A DNA stretch of 18,885 bases from positions 1-18,885 of the forward strand of contig CATPAW010000081.1 of assembly GCA_955652255.1 (NCBI GenBank), in the 5' to 3' direction. This document shows positions 1 through 6,648 of this stretch, piece by piece. Source of the stretch: an uncultured Chthoniobacterales bacterium (GTDB taxonomy: Bacteria > Verrucomicrobiota > Verrucomicrobiia > Chthoniobacterales > UBA10450). The position numbers and the translations under genes were made by a program. The first letter of the stretch is position 1; every line of letters begins with the position of its first letter. The notes under the pieces were generated by a model. It did no database searches. It was given only the letters and a program-made list of their open reading frames with translations, and was not told the origin of the DNA.

Positions 1-1
1 C

Positions 2-259
2 GCCGAACGCGACTGGTATTGGGGCCCTTCCGAGTGGAATTTCCTCCTGAATGACTTGGAACAGTATCTCGCGCCGAAAGGCCAAATATTTTTTTCATTA
101 AACCGAAGTCGCCAGGAGGAAGATTATTACACGCCCGAACTGCGCGAGTTTTTCTTGAGTCGCGGTGCAAGCGTGGAGCGCGACCGAGTATTTTTCTCGA
201 ATGGCTTGCGACCGTGGACATCGTCCTCGACCATGCCGAGGCCGGCAAGCAAGAAATAG
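2..259 (+). CDS. C-terminal end of a probable class I SAM-dependent methyltransferase (partial)
   Basis: The frame is open from base 2 to a TAG at 257-259, giving the last 85 residues of a protein that begins before the window. The visible part has WNFLLNDLEQYLAPKG, then a hydrophobic strand (QIFFSLN), then a helix with YYTPELREFFLSRGA. This resembles the end of a Rossmann-fold methyltransferase, where a loop such as 'yLaPgG' precedes strand beta5 and a final helix precedes the last strands. The SAM-binding glycine motif would lie outside the window, so neither substrate nor family can be fixed. The gene is convergent with the next one, 28 bases away, with no clear terminator between them. 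The real frame is judged from protein-like composition; the methyltransferase call is inference. Confidence 0.5.
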   Translation, partial: AERDWYWGPSEWNFLLNDLEQYLAPKGQIFFSLNRSRQEEDYYTPELREFFLSRGASVERDRVFFSNGLRPWTSSSTMPRPASKK

Positions 260-287
260 ATTCGCCAATTCGCGGCGTCCGTCGTTG

Positions 288-701
288 CTATAATTCAGGC
301 GTTCCAGTCGGAGAGGACTGCGCTTTGTGAAAACCGCGCCGATGTTGGTGATGCGACTCTATTTCCTGGAGTCTGGCACGCTGTTCCGGGGTGAGATCCG
401 CGGCCATTTCGCGATGGGCTTCCGCGATCGTTTCGTGGACGCGGCGCCCGGTGCTCCTTCGGATTTCTTCAAGTTGAGCAGCAGCTTTATCGGCAATCGG
501 GGAGATTTTCGCGACCTGTTCGTCGGTGAGATGAAGCTGCCAGCGCAGGCGATTCCGCATCCTTTCGCCTAGGAGTGTCCGCTGCGGTCCGAAAAAGAGA
601 TGGCGCGCGTGCGAGGCGCCGAAGAAAGCGCCGGTCATTCCACCCGCAAGGAAGACGAGGACGAAGCCGACGATCAATTTCCATTTCAACGCCCGATTCA
701 T
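288..701 (-). CDS. Membrane-anchored LTxxQ (Spy/CpxP or Metal_resist-like) periplasmic protein
   Basis: A 137-residue protein with an N-terminal hydrophobic segment (about residues 8-29, rich in G/A/V/F) that should act as an uncleaved anchor or signal, followed by a helical, charged periplasmic domain. Two LTxxQ-type motifs are visible (LTDEQ near 58 and LTPEQ near 103), the hallmark of the Spy/CpxP and CnrX-like heavy-metal sensor families. The start codon overlaps the stop of the upstream membrane gene as ATGA at 698-701, so the two are probably translationally coupled. It is the third gene of the sigma factor operon. In CnrYXH systems the equivalent protein (CnrX) is a periplasmic metal sensor that controls the anti-sigma factor; a similar role here is inference. 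It could instead be a simple envelope chaperone. Confidence 0.75.
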   Translation of the reverse strand: MNRALKWKLIVGFVLVFLAGGMTGAFFGASHARHLFFGPQRTLLGERMRNRLRWQLHLTDEQVAKISPIADKAAAQLEEIRRSTGRRVHETIAEAHREMAADLTPEQRARLQEIESHHQHRRGFHKAQSSPTGTPEL

Positions 702-1000
702 TGCAAAAACTCGTCCTGAATCGCCGAATCCGCGATCGCAAATTCATTGGCGAACGGCTCGCTCTTTTCCAGGTTCTGATTGGATTCACGGTAGGCGCCG
801 GCGGTTGCGACAATCGTCACGGCCGCGGCCACAAGAGCGACGCGCCGAATGAGCCGCGCGAGGGTAAGCGCTGCGGCCTCCTCCCTGGTGCGCCACTGCG
901 CCACCACGCGCGTGTCAAATCCAAACGGCGCTTCCAACTGCTTTTCGTCGCGAACCTGCGCGGCGGATCGCAATAAGCGATCAAGATCGACATCGTTCAT
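698..1000 (-). CDS. Small single-span membrane protein, probable anti-sigma factor
   Basis: A 100-residue protein: an acidic, polar N-terminal half (about residues 1-45, cytoplasmic by topology), one transmembrane segment (about 49-69, LIRRVALVAAAVTIVATAG) and a short periplasmic tail of about 30 residues. It overlaps the ECF sigma gene by the four bases ATGA (997-1000) and overlaps the downstream LTxxQ gene the same way, so the three genes form one tight operon. AAAGGA lies about 6 bases before its start. Size, topology and position match small anti-sigma factors such as CnrY. No zinc-binding HxxxCxxC motif is present, so it is not a ZAS-type anti-sigma factor. The function is inferred from context; the sequence itself has no recognisable family motif. 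Confidence 0.65.
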   Translation of the reverse strand: MNDVDLDRLLRSAAQVRDEKQLEAPFGFDTRVVAQWRTREEAAALTLARLIRRVALVAAAVTIVATAGAYRESNQNLEKSEPFANEFAIADSAIQDEFLQ

Positions 1001-1578
1001 AAATTTTCCTTTGCCGTAATTGTGATCAATTGATTTTTCATTTTCTGCCGTGCGCGAAACGCCCGCACTTTGATCAGGGACGTGCTCCAGCCAGTGATCT
1101 TGCGAATCTCTTCCACGGAACGCCCCTGCAGGTAAAGCAAATCGATTACAAGGCGTTCGGCCGGTTTCAGAAGATCGAGAAGATGTTCCACCAATTGGCG
1201 CGAAGCGAACCGCCGGTCTGGAGACAATTCGTCGGATGATGCGGCGAGATTTTCCACGACCGCCTGCTCTTCCTCGCTCAAATCGGCCTGTCGCAGCTCG
1301 GGCCGCACTTTCTCGGCTGCGATTTGATTAAGGCAGGTGTTAACGGCAATGCGGGAGACCCAGTGCTCGAGCGGCACTTTGCCGGAAAATTGGGATAACT
1401 TTTGAAATAGTTTGATAAAAATCATTTGGCAAAGATCCTCCTCGGAAGTTCGTCGCGGTCGATGAGCGCGCACCATTTTTGCAACAAACGGATAAAGCCG
1501 CCGCACCAGTTCGCGAGCCGCTTCATCGTCATGCTGGAGCGCAGCTTCAACCAGCGCGCGTGCATCATTATCATCCAT
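997..1578 (-). CDS. ECF-type RNA polymerase sigma factor
   Basis: A 193-residue sigma-70 family protein with only regions 2 and 4, as in ECF sigma factors. Region 2 spans roughly residues 15-90: DLCQMIFIKLFQKL corresponds to the core-binding and -10 recognition helices, followed by WVSRIAVNTCLNQI. An acidic linker (about 98-120) leads to region 4 (about 125-185), whose helix-turn-helix reads roughly RSVEEIRKITGWSTSLIKVRAFRARQKM and should bind the -35 element. It directs polymerase to stress promoters when released from the adjacent anti-sigma protein. The ATG at 1576-1578 is chosen because region 2 follows it directly and a candidate ECF promoter lies about 35 bases upstream, which suggests autoregulation. 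It is the first gene of a three-gene operon with 4-base overlaps. Confidence 0.92.
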   Translation of the reverse strand: MDDNDARALVEAALQHDDEAARELVRRLYPFVAKMVRAHRPRRTSEEDLCQMIFIKLFQKLSQFSGKVPLEHWVSRIAVNTCLNQIAAEKVRPELRQADLSEEEQAVVENLAASSDELSPDRRFASRQLVEHLLDLLKPAERLVIDLLYLQGRSVEEIRKITGWSTSLIKVRAFRARQKMKNQLITITAKENL

Positions 1579-1611
1579 GCAGTAGTCGAGATCGCATCCA
1601 CACTATTAACT

Positions 1612-1641
1612 AAGACCGGCATGCGTGCGTTGCGGTTACAA
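1612..1641 (-). promoter_or_regulatory. Candidate ECF promoter for the sigma factor operon
   Basis: Read on the minus strand the site is TTGTAACCG, 15 bases, then GGTCTT. The GTAAC-type -35, the spacing and the GGTC-type -10 fit ECF promoters. The predicted start would lie near 1605, about 27 bases before the sigma ATG. The same two boxes with the same spacing face the other way at 1672-1701, which greatly strengthens both calls. The boxes are seen in the sequence; their use by this sigma factor is inference. Confidence 0.6.
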
Positions 1642-1671
1642 GTATGTCGCCGTTAGATCGACAAGAGAAAA

Positions 1672-1701
1672 TTGTAACCGGCGATGTCTTCCTCCGGTCA
1701 T
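1672..1701 (+). promoter_or_regulatory. Candidate ECF promoter for the divergent Spy-like gene
   Basis: TTGTAACCG at 1672-1680, a 15-base spacer, then GGTCAT at 1696-1701. This matches the minus-strand site at 1612-1641 in both boxes and in spacing. The -35 arms form a perfect 9-base inverted repeat separated by 30 bases. The predicted start would be near 1707, leaving a leader of about 50 bases before the ATG at 1758. It would place the Spy-like gene in the regulon of the neighbouring sigma factor. Confidence 0.6.
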
Positions 1702-1757
1702 CAATTGTGAGCGAGGCGCAGAAGCGCCTGGCAAAAACACCAAACAGAACAAAAACT

Positions 1758-2138
1758 ATGAAACGAAACTTATTTGCAATTGCAGCCGCAGGAACGATCG
1801 CGCTCGGCGGCTTCGCCGTTGCGCAACCGGAAGACGGCCCCGGTGGCAAAGGCGGATGGCATCGTCACGGCAATCCGCTCGAGCATATGACTGAAACATT
1901 GAAACTAACACCGGACCAACAGACGAAAGTCCAGCCGATCCTCGATCAAACCAAACCGCAGATCGTCGCCATCCACCGGGAGGCAATGGAAAAAACAAAG
2001 GCGGTGATGGACAAGACGATGTCGCAAATCCGGCCCCTGCTCACCCCCGAACAGCAGCAGAAACTCGATACCATGCGCAAAGCTCACGAGGACGTGCGCA
2101 ACGCCCGCAAGGAACTGCACGACGCCACGAAGGAATAA
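1758..2138 (+). CDS. Periplasmic Spy/CpxP-like LTxxQ protein
   Basis: A 126-residue protein with a typical signal peptide (MKRNLFAIAAAGTIALGGFAVAQ, cleavage likely around the AVA-Q boundary), a short Gly/His-rich stretch (GPGGKGGWHRHG) and a helical domain with two LTxxQ motifs (LTPDQ and LTPEQ), the signature of Spy/CpxP envelope chaperones. The frame stays open upstream to 1644, but the ATG at 1758 is preferred because the signal peptide begins exactly there and the candidate promoter lies inside the longer frame. No clear Shine-Dalgarno sequence precedes it. It is divergent from the sigma factor operon, shares the LTxxQ motif with that operon's third gene and ends in a strong terminator. 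Likely role: a stress-induced periplasmic chaperone or metal-binding protein. Confidence 0.82.
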   Translation: MKRNLFAIAAAGTIALGGFAVAQPEDGPGGKGGWHRHGNPLEHMTETLKLTPDQQTKVQPILDQTKPQIVAIHREAMEKTKAVMDKTMSQIRPLLTPEQQQKLDTMRKAHEDVRNARKELHDATKE

Positions 2139-2160
2139 CCTCGGTTATTCGGAGAGAGGA

Positions 2161-2203
2161 GCGGCGGCGATCAGGAGAAGGGTCGCCGCCGCGTTCTTTT
2201 TTG
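2161..2203 (+). terminator. Rho-independent terminator of the Spy-like gene
   Basis: A perfect 10-base GC-rich stem (GCGGCGGCGA at 2161-2170 pairing with TCGCCGCCGC at 2183-2192) with a 12-base loop, followed by GTTCTTTTTT. It lies 22 bases after the stop codon. Confidence 0.9.
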
Positions 2204-2215
2204 CAAAACGGGATC

Positions 2216-2244
2216 GTAGCCACGCGCCACAGGTGCGTGGCTAC
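2216..2244. repeat. Short intergenic palindromic element
   Basis: GTAGCCACGC (2216-2225) and GCGTGGCTAC (2235-2244) form a perfect 10-base inverted repeat around a 9-base loop, without a T-tract. It sits between the terminator of the Spy-like gene and the end of the small membrane protein gene. It looks like a dispersed REP-type element; only one copy is in the window. Confidence 0.6.
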
Positions 2245-2253
2245 AAAAGCGCT

Positions 2254-2463
2254 TCAACCTTGTTTTCCTCTCCAGGAAAACAGAAGCGTAGTCACCCCCA
2301 GCGCGGTGAGCACCGCCGCAGTGACGAGCCCGGTCCGAAAGATGAGCGCACGCGAGTGGAAATCGCTCTTCGAGTGAGCAGCCACTCCGACCAAAAAAAA
2401 CAGCAGCGCGGTGTAGATCAAAATTAAACCGATCGCTTTTCCGGTATCGCTGGCGATTTTCAT
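2254..2463 (-). CDS. Small two-span membrane protein of unknown function
   Basis: A 69-residue frame with two clear hydrophobic segments (about residues 9-29, AIGLILIYTALLFFLVGVAAH, and 44-62, GLVTAAVLTALGVTTLLF) joined by a charged loop (SKSDFHSR) and a basic tail (WRGKQG). The pattern is protein-like and fits a small inner-membrane protein. No family is recognised. The start ATG lacks a clear Shine-Dalgarno sequence. The gene stands alone, about 195 bases downstream of bioB on the same strand, with no obvious functional link to it. Confidence 0.5.
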   Translation of the reverse strand: MKIASDTGKAIGLILIYTALLFFLVGVAAHSKSDFHSRALIFRTGLVTAAVLTALGVTTLLFSWRGKQG

Positions 2464-2659
2464 TTCAGGAATTGCAGAGCGTCGGTATCAAACCCAAACC
2501 TTAAAGTCGGCTTTCACAGAAACGCCCTACAAAATATCCGAGTGCGAGTCAACCGCCTTACAATCTCCTCGCCTGAGTAAATTTTACTTCGGTGACGGGG
2601 GATGACTTCGCCGCGATTGTTTTCAAATCGCTGATGCCGGTGTCAAAGCAGGATGGGGT

Positions 2660-3619
2660 TCACAGAGCCGTGGCGACAGTTGCGTCGGGCGATTCAATTT
2701 CCAGTCCCAATTCGCGCAACAACGCAAGATCGACATCCGCCGCCGGATTCTTTGCGGTGAGAAGTTTGTCGCCGAAAAAAATCGAGTTCGCGCCGGCAAA
2801 AAAACAGAGCGCCTGGCCTTCACGCGAAATTCTGGTGCGCCCCGCGGCGAGGCGCACACGCGCCTTCGGCAACGCGATGCGCGCGACGGCAATGAGGCGA
2901 ACCAGCTCAAAAACATCCACCGGCGGTTGATCGGCCAGCGGCGTGCCCGGCATCGCCATCAAACAATTGATCGGCACGCTTTGCGGTGGTGGATCGAGTT
3001 CGCTCAAAATCTCAATCATGCGCAGCCGATCGTTTTCCGATTCGCCCATGCCGATGATTCCACCGCAGCAAACTGACATACCACTTTCCTGCACGGCGGC
3101 GATCGTGTTCAGGCGATCTTCGAACGAATGCGTGCTCACAATCTCGGGATAAAATTCGGGCGAGGTGTCGATGTTGTGATTGTAAGCCGTCACGCCGGCA
3201 GCCTTGAGTTTGCGCGCTTCCACCGGACCGATCTCGCCGAGCGTGACACAAACTTCCATGCCGAGCTGGCTCACTTCTCGCACGATCTCGAGCACGCGCT
3301 CGAACTTCTCCGTCCTATCCCGCACGCCGCGCCAGGCCGCGCCCATGCAGAAACGCGTCGCACCCTGCGCTCGTGCTCGTCGCGCCGTGGCTGTAATTTT
3401 TTGGATCGACAATAACTCCTCGCGTTCGAGGCCGGTGGAGTAATGAGAAGATTGCGCGCAATAGGCGCAGTCTTCGCTGCACCCGCCGGTCTTGATGCTA
3501 AGCAAACTGCAACGCTGCACATCTTCACCGCGCCAATGCTCGAGATGCACCGAACGGCTGTGCGAAATCAAATCGAAAAGCGGCTGATGATACAGTGCGT
3601 GCAGCTGATCGAATCTCAT
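2660..3619 (-). CDS. bioB: Biotin synthase BioB
   Basis: A 319-residue radical SAM enzyme that inserts sulfur into dethiobiotin, the last step of biotin synthesis, in the cytoplasm. The radical SAM cluster motif CxxxCxxC is at C47, C51, C54 (GGCSEDCAYCAQS). The residues that hold the second [2Fe-2S] cluster are visible: C91 (RFCMGAAWRG), C124 (MEVCVTLG), C184 (SVCCGGIIGMGE) and the arginine in AAGRTRI (R261). YNHNIDTSPEFYPEI and the PINCLMAMPGTPL segment are also typical of BioB. Length matches the family. The gene appears monocistronic: the small membrane gene lies about 195 bases downstream and a 46-base gap with AT-rich tandem repeats separates it from the next gene; no other bio gene is in the window. 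Confidence 0.97.
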   Translation of the reverse strand: MRFDQLHALYHQPLFDLISHSRSVHLEHWRGEDVQRCSLLSIKTGGCSEDCAYCAQSSHYSTGLEREELLSIQKITATARRARAQGATRFCMGAAWRGVRDRTEKFERVLEIVREVSQLGMEVCVTLGEIGPVEARKLKAAGVTAYNHNIDTSPEFYPEIVSTHSFEDRLNTIAAVQESGMSVCCGGIIGMGESENDRLRMIEILSELDPPPQSVPINCLMAMPGTPLADQPPVDVFELVRLIAVARIALPKARVRLAAGRTRISREGQALCFFAGANSIFFGDKLLTAKNPAADVDLALLRELGLEIESPDATVATAL

Positions 3620-3640
3620 CGGGGCCGCTAGGCTAAATGA

Positions 3641-3667
3641 AAAATCGACAATCGAAAATCGAAAATC
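3641..3667. repeat. Short AT-rich tandem repeat (AATCGAAA-type units)
   Basis: Three to four imperfect copies of an 8-9 base AATCGAAA/AATCGACA unit lie in the gap between bioB and the start of its downstream neighbour's coding end. They may be slipped-strand or repair products. I recall similar tracts as common in Verrucomicrobial intergenic regions, but this is from memory and untested. Confidence 0.6.
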
Positions 3668-4358
3668 AATTCACCCACTTCCCGCCTTCGGACGTAAGGA
3701 CCGGCAGTTCTTCCATCATGAACTGCGTTTTGCCGATCGCGCCGATCATGTGCGTGCCGGTGGCATTGTACCATTTTTTCGACATGCTCTCGCCGGTATG
3801 ACAACCCCAGCTCCTGACGTACGCGCCATGTAGGAAATCGCGCCGCTCAATCTTGCTCAGCTCGCTTTCGTGCAGCCATGATTTCGACGCGCTATCGAGC
3901 AGGTTGCTGTAGTCGAACATGAAGCAGGCCCGGTTCGAGTGCCCGAAGTATTCGAAACCGACAATCTTCATCCGGTCGCGCCCGGCATTCAGGTAATTGA
4001 TCACGTCGGCGCCGCTCTGGAAATAAATCAAGTTGAGATGAAACTTGTCCGCAACGGAGTCGATGAAGCTGATCAGGTCCTGGTGCTCCTGTGCGGCGCG
4101 ATCAAGATAACCTTGTTTGTAAACCAGCCAGGTGATCTTGGCGTCCGGCCCGAGACCAGTGCGAAGCTGTTCGGTGCGCAGGCGCGCGGCATGCACAAAA
4201 TTCGCCCACCAATGATCGTGCGGATAGGCTTTGTATTGTTCCCACTGATACAGCGACGGTCCGCCCACCACCACAATCCATTCCCCGGGCGGACGGGCGG
4301 CCGCCATCGATCCAATCGCCATGATCGACAATGCAAAAACGAGCAACAGGCGTTTCAT
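3666..4358 (-). CDS. Secreted protein of unknown function with a caspase/CHAT-like His-Cys arrangement
   Basis: A 230-residue protein with a clear signal peptide (MKRLLLVFALSIMAIGSMAAA), so it is probably periplasmic or exported. The mature part is an alpha/beta-like alternation of hydrophobic strands and polar helices: GEWIVVVGGP, KITWLVY, LNLIYFQSG, MKIVGFEYFGHSN and GAYVRSWGCHTGES. The two last blocks place His140 (in FGHSN) and Cys186 (in WGCHTGES) each right after a hydrophobic strand and 46 residues apart, the arrangement of clan CD cysteine peptidases. I do not recognise a named family; the peptidase idea is inference from this pattern only. The start is set by the signal peptide. It lies downstream of lysA on the same strand, separated by a repeat-rich gap, and shows no obvious operon link. 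Confidence 0.7.
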   Translation of the reverse strand: MKRLLLVFALSIMAIGSMAAARPPGEWIVVVGGPSLYQWEQYKAYPHDHWWANFVHAARLRTEQLRTGLGPDAKITWLVYKQGYLDRAAQEHQDLISFIDSVADKFHLNLIYFQSGADVINYLNAGRDRMKIVGFEYFGHSNRACFMFDYSNLLDSASKSWLHESELSKIERRDFLHGAYVRSWGCHTGESMSKKWYNATGTHMIGAIGKTQFMMEELPVLTSEGGKWVN

Positions 4359-4414
4359 CTAGTGAAGGAGAGCACTATTTATGCAGGAGACGAAAATCTG
4401 CAAGTGAGGTGAGC

Positions 4415-4441
4415 GGTAGGGCGAGACTCTGTCGAGCCGAC
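4415..4441. repeat. 27-base dispersed repeat, copy 1
   Basis: Its reverse complement matches 7524-7550 at 25 of 27 positions, including a perfect 20-base core (4419-4438 against 7527-7546). The core itself is an imperfect inverted repeat (GGCTCGAC / GTCTCGCC). The copies lie in two different intergenic gaps, as expected of a dispersed intergenic element. Confidence 0.7.
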
Positions 4442-4465
4442 GAACATCTGCCGTTGGCTTTCCAT

Positions 4466-4484
4466 GGGACGACAATGTCGTCCC
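4466..4484. repeat. Palindromic intergenic element abutting the lysA stop codon
   Basis: GGGACGACA (4466-4474) and TGTCGTCCC (4476-4484) form a perfect 9-base inverted repeat around one base. It touches the lysA stop codon (TAG on the minus strand, 4485-4487) and could fold into a 3' hairpin on the lysA message, but no T-tract follows, so it is not a canonical terminator. Confidence 0.65.
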
Positions 4485-5819
4485 CTACAGCGCAGCATCA
4501 AATTCGCCTCGAATTAAATCCTTATTCGTTTGTCGCTTTCGAATGAGCGCGAATTTATCGCCGCGCACCAAAGCTTCGCCCGGCAGAGCGCGCGAATTGT
4601 AATTCGACGCCATGACAAAGCCGTAAGCGCCCGCGCTCATGATCGCGAGCAGATCGCTTTCCCGCAGCTCCGGCATTTCGCGGTCACGCGCAAAAAAATC
4701 GCCCGTCTCGCACACCGGACCGACGATGTCGATCTTGTCGCGCTCGCCACCTCGCTGCGATTCACGCAGCGGAACGATCTCGTGATAACTATGGTAAAGC
4801 GCCGGGCGAATCAGGTCGTTCATTCCGGCATCGACAATTGCGAATTTTTTCTGGCCGGTTTGCTTGAGGTAACGGACGCGCGTGAGCAAAACACCGGCGT
4901 TCCCGACCAGCAATCGCCCGGGCTCGAGCAGAATTCTTAATTTCGCTTCGCGCAGCGGCGGCAGAATCGCATCGACATATTGTTGGATCGACAATTGATG
5001 TCGCGCGGGTCCTTCTTCCTTCCACCAGCCGCTGCTGCCGCTCACAAACGACGATTCGTAAACAATCCCGACTCCTCCGCCGACGCTAAAAAACTTGATC
5101 CCGTATTTGCTTTTTAATTCGCGAACCAATGGCGCGACCTTCTTGATCGCGTCCACGAAGGGCCGCGTCTCGATGATCTGCGAGCCGATGTGCATTTGCA
5201 CGCCGACGATGTCGATGTTGGGCATTTTCGCGGCGCGCTCATAAACCGCGGCGGCGTGATCGAGCGCAATCCCAAACTTATTTTCGCTTCTGCCGGTGGA
5301 GATATACTCGTGCGTCGTTACATCGACATCGGGATTCACGCGCAACGCGACTGGGGCGCGCGCGCCTTTGCTCGCGGCAATCTGGTCGATGTAATCCAGC
5401 TCCGCTTCGCTCTCAACGTTGAAACTGTAAACGCGTTGTTCGAGCGCGTACTCGATTTCCTCGCGCGACTTTCCGACGCCGGCAAAAGTGCATTTCGCTG
5501 GATCGCCTCCTGCGGCAAGGACGCGGAAAAGTTCGCCACCGGAAACGATATCGAACCCGGCTCCTTCTTTGGCAAACAAACTCAGGATGGCGCGATTCGA
5601 ATTCGCTTTGACCGCATAACAAATCAGATGATCCAGCGGCGCGAGTCCGCCGGACGGACGGATTCGTCCCGCGGCGAACGCGGCATCGAGTCTGCTGTAA
5701 TGATCGAGAATCGTTCCCGCGCTGTATACGTAGAGCGGCGTCCCAAATTCCTGCGCAACCCGCGCAAGATCGACATCTTCGCAATGAAGCTTCCCTTCGC
5801 GGTAATGAAACGAATGCAC
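4485..5819 (-). CDS. lysA: Diaminopimelate decarboxylase LysA
   Basis: A 444-residue PLP enzyme that decarboxylates meso-diaminopimelate to L-lysine. It has the fold-III decarboxylase pattern: the PLP lysine in CYAVKANSN (Lys71), HIGSQI (His210), the glycine-rich phosphate site VGGGVG (about 246-251), EPGR (299-302), CETGD carrying the active-site Cys370 and Glu371, and the terminal YGFVMASNYNSR block. The frame is open much further upstream, into the ZIP gene, but that stretch is not LysA-like. The GTG at 5817-5819 gives VHSFHYREGKLHCEDVDL, the usual LysA N-terminus, and lies 17 bases after the ZIP stop, so GTG is the chosen start. No strong Shine-Dalgarno is seen. It is the last gene of the metal transport cluster; the link to metals is unclear and may be only co-transcription. 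Confidence 0.95.
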   Translation of the reverse strand: MHSFHYREGKLHCEDVDLARVAQEFGTPLYVYSAGTILDHYSRLDAAFAAGRIRPSGGLAPLDHLICYAVKANSNRAILSLFAKEGAGFDIVSGGELFRVLAAGGDPAKCTFAGVGKSREEIEYALEQRVYSFNVESEAELDYIDQIAASKGARAPVALRVNPDVDVTTHEYISTGRSENKFGIALDHAAAVYERAAKMPNIDIVGVQMHIGSQIIETRPFVDAIKKVAPLVRELKSKYGIKFFSVGGGVGIVYESSFVSGSSGWWKEEGPARHQLSIQQYVDAILPPLREAKLRILLEPGRLLVGNAGVLLTRVRYLKQTGQKKFAIVDAGMNDLIRPALYHSYHEIVPLRESQRGGERDKIDIVGPVCETGDFFARDREMPELRESDLLAIMSAGAYGFVMASNYNSRALPGEALVRGDKFALIRKRQTNKDLIRGEFDAAL

Positions 5820-5836
5820 TATGCCAATGCAATTCG

Positions 5837-6604
5837 CTAAAGCGCGAGCATTCTCAAGCAGATGTTGAGCGCCCCGATCAATGCCACTCCAATCGAAAAG
5901 CTCGTCACGACCAGTCCCTTTCCATGCTTGATCATTTCCCCTAAAACGGCGTGCGCGGCCAGGTAGAAAAATCCGCCGCCGACGTGGGCCATAATTAAGC
6001 CGAGCCAAAACGTCGAAGCTCTGGCCAGGAAAAGAAATCCGATCGCTCCGCCGAAGAGCGTGGTTGCTTCGGTGGCCGCAACCCAGCCGATGGTGATCAT
6101 GCGCTTATAGCCTGCGCCGATCAAAAGGCTGCCGAGCGCGAGACCTTCCGGAAATTTGTGAATGCACAACGCAAGAAATAACGACCATCTTGACGCTTGC
6201 GTCGCCTGGGTTTCCTGACCAATGCTCAGGGCTACGCCGTCGGTCGTGCTATGAATGGCCAACGCAATAATTAGGACGGTGGCGATTTCGTTAAAGTGCC
6301 GCGCCGCGTCTTCGTCGAAATGACTGGCCGCGCAAGCAGGGCAAACGTGATGAACAAATTTGCTGATGAAGAAAAATAGCGCGTAACCAGTCGCGGCCGC
6401 CGCCGCGACTGCCCACCAATTACTGTTCTCCAAGCTTTCGGGGAGAATCGCAAAGAGGGTGACCCCGAGGAGCGTGCCCGCGGCCAGACTGATCAACGCA
6501 CAAAGCGGTTTGTGCGCTAACCGCAGCGACGTGCTGATCGATCCACCGGCAAGGGCGAAAGCGTAGGCGGCGACGACCTGCCATAAAATAACCTGGCTTT
6601 TCAT
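5837..6604 (-). CDS. ZIP family divalent metal transporter
   Basis: A 255-residue inner-membrane protein with about eight hydrophobic segments. The two ZIP metal-site motifs are present: HSTTDGVALS in TM4 and HKFPEGLALGS in TM5, which carry the His/Asp/Glu ligands of the transport path; a later AHVGGGFFYLAAHA segment fits TM7. Between TM3 and TM4 is a loop with HHVCPACAASHFDEDAARHF, a Cys/His-rich stretch that may bind metal. ZIP proteins bring zinc, iron or manganese into the cytoplasm. The frame is open upstream to 6808, but the ATG at 6602-6604 is chosen because the first membrane segment follows directly (MKSQVILWQVVAAYAFALAGG) and the extension overlaps the permease gene. It lies 44 bases after the ABC permease and 17 before lysA. 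Confidence 0.92.
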   Translation of the reverse strand: MKSQVILWQVVAAYAFALAGGSISTSLRLAHKPLCALISLAAGTLLGVTLFAILPESLENSNWWAVAAAAATGYALFFFISKFVHHVCPACAASHFDEDAARHFNEIATVLIIALAIHSTTDGVALSIGQETQATQASRWSLFLALCIHKFPEGLALGSLLIGAGYKRMITIGWVAATEATTLFGGAIGFLFLARASTFWLGLIMAHVGGGFFYLAAHAVLGEMIKHGKGLVVTSFSIGVALIGALNICLRMLAL

Positions 6605-6648
6605 CTTGTTGCTTTTGGCGAAAAATCGACACGCCGAGAGGGCAGCGG

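Noticed and set aside
5820..6008. N-terminal extension of LysA upstream of the GTG
   Set aside because: The residues do not resemble LysA and the DNA lies inside the ZIP gene coding region.
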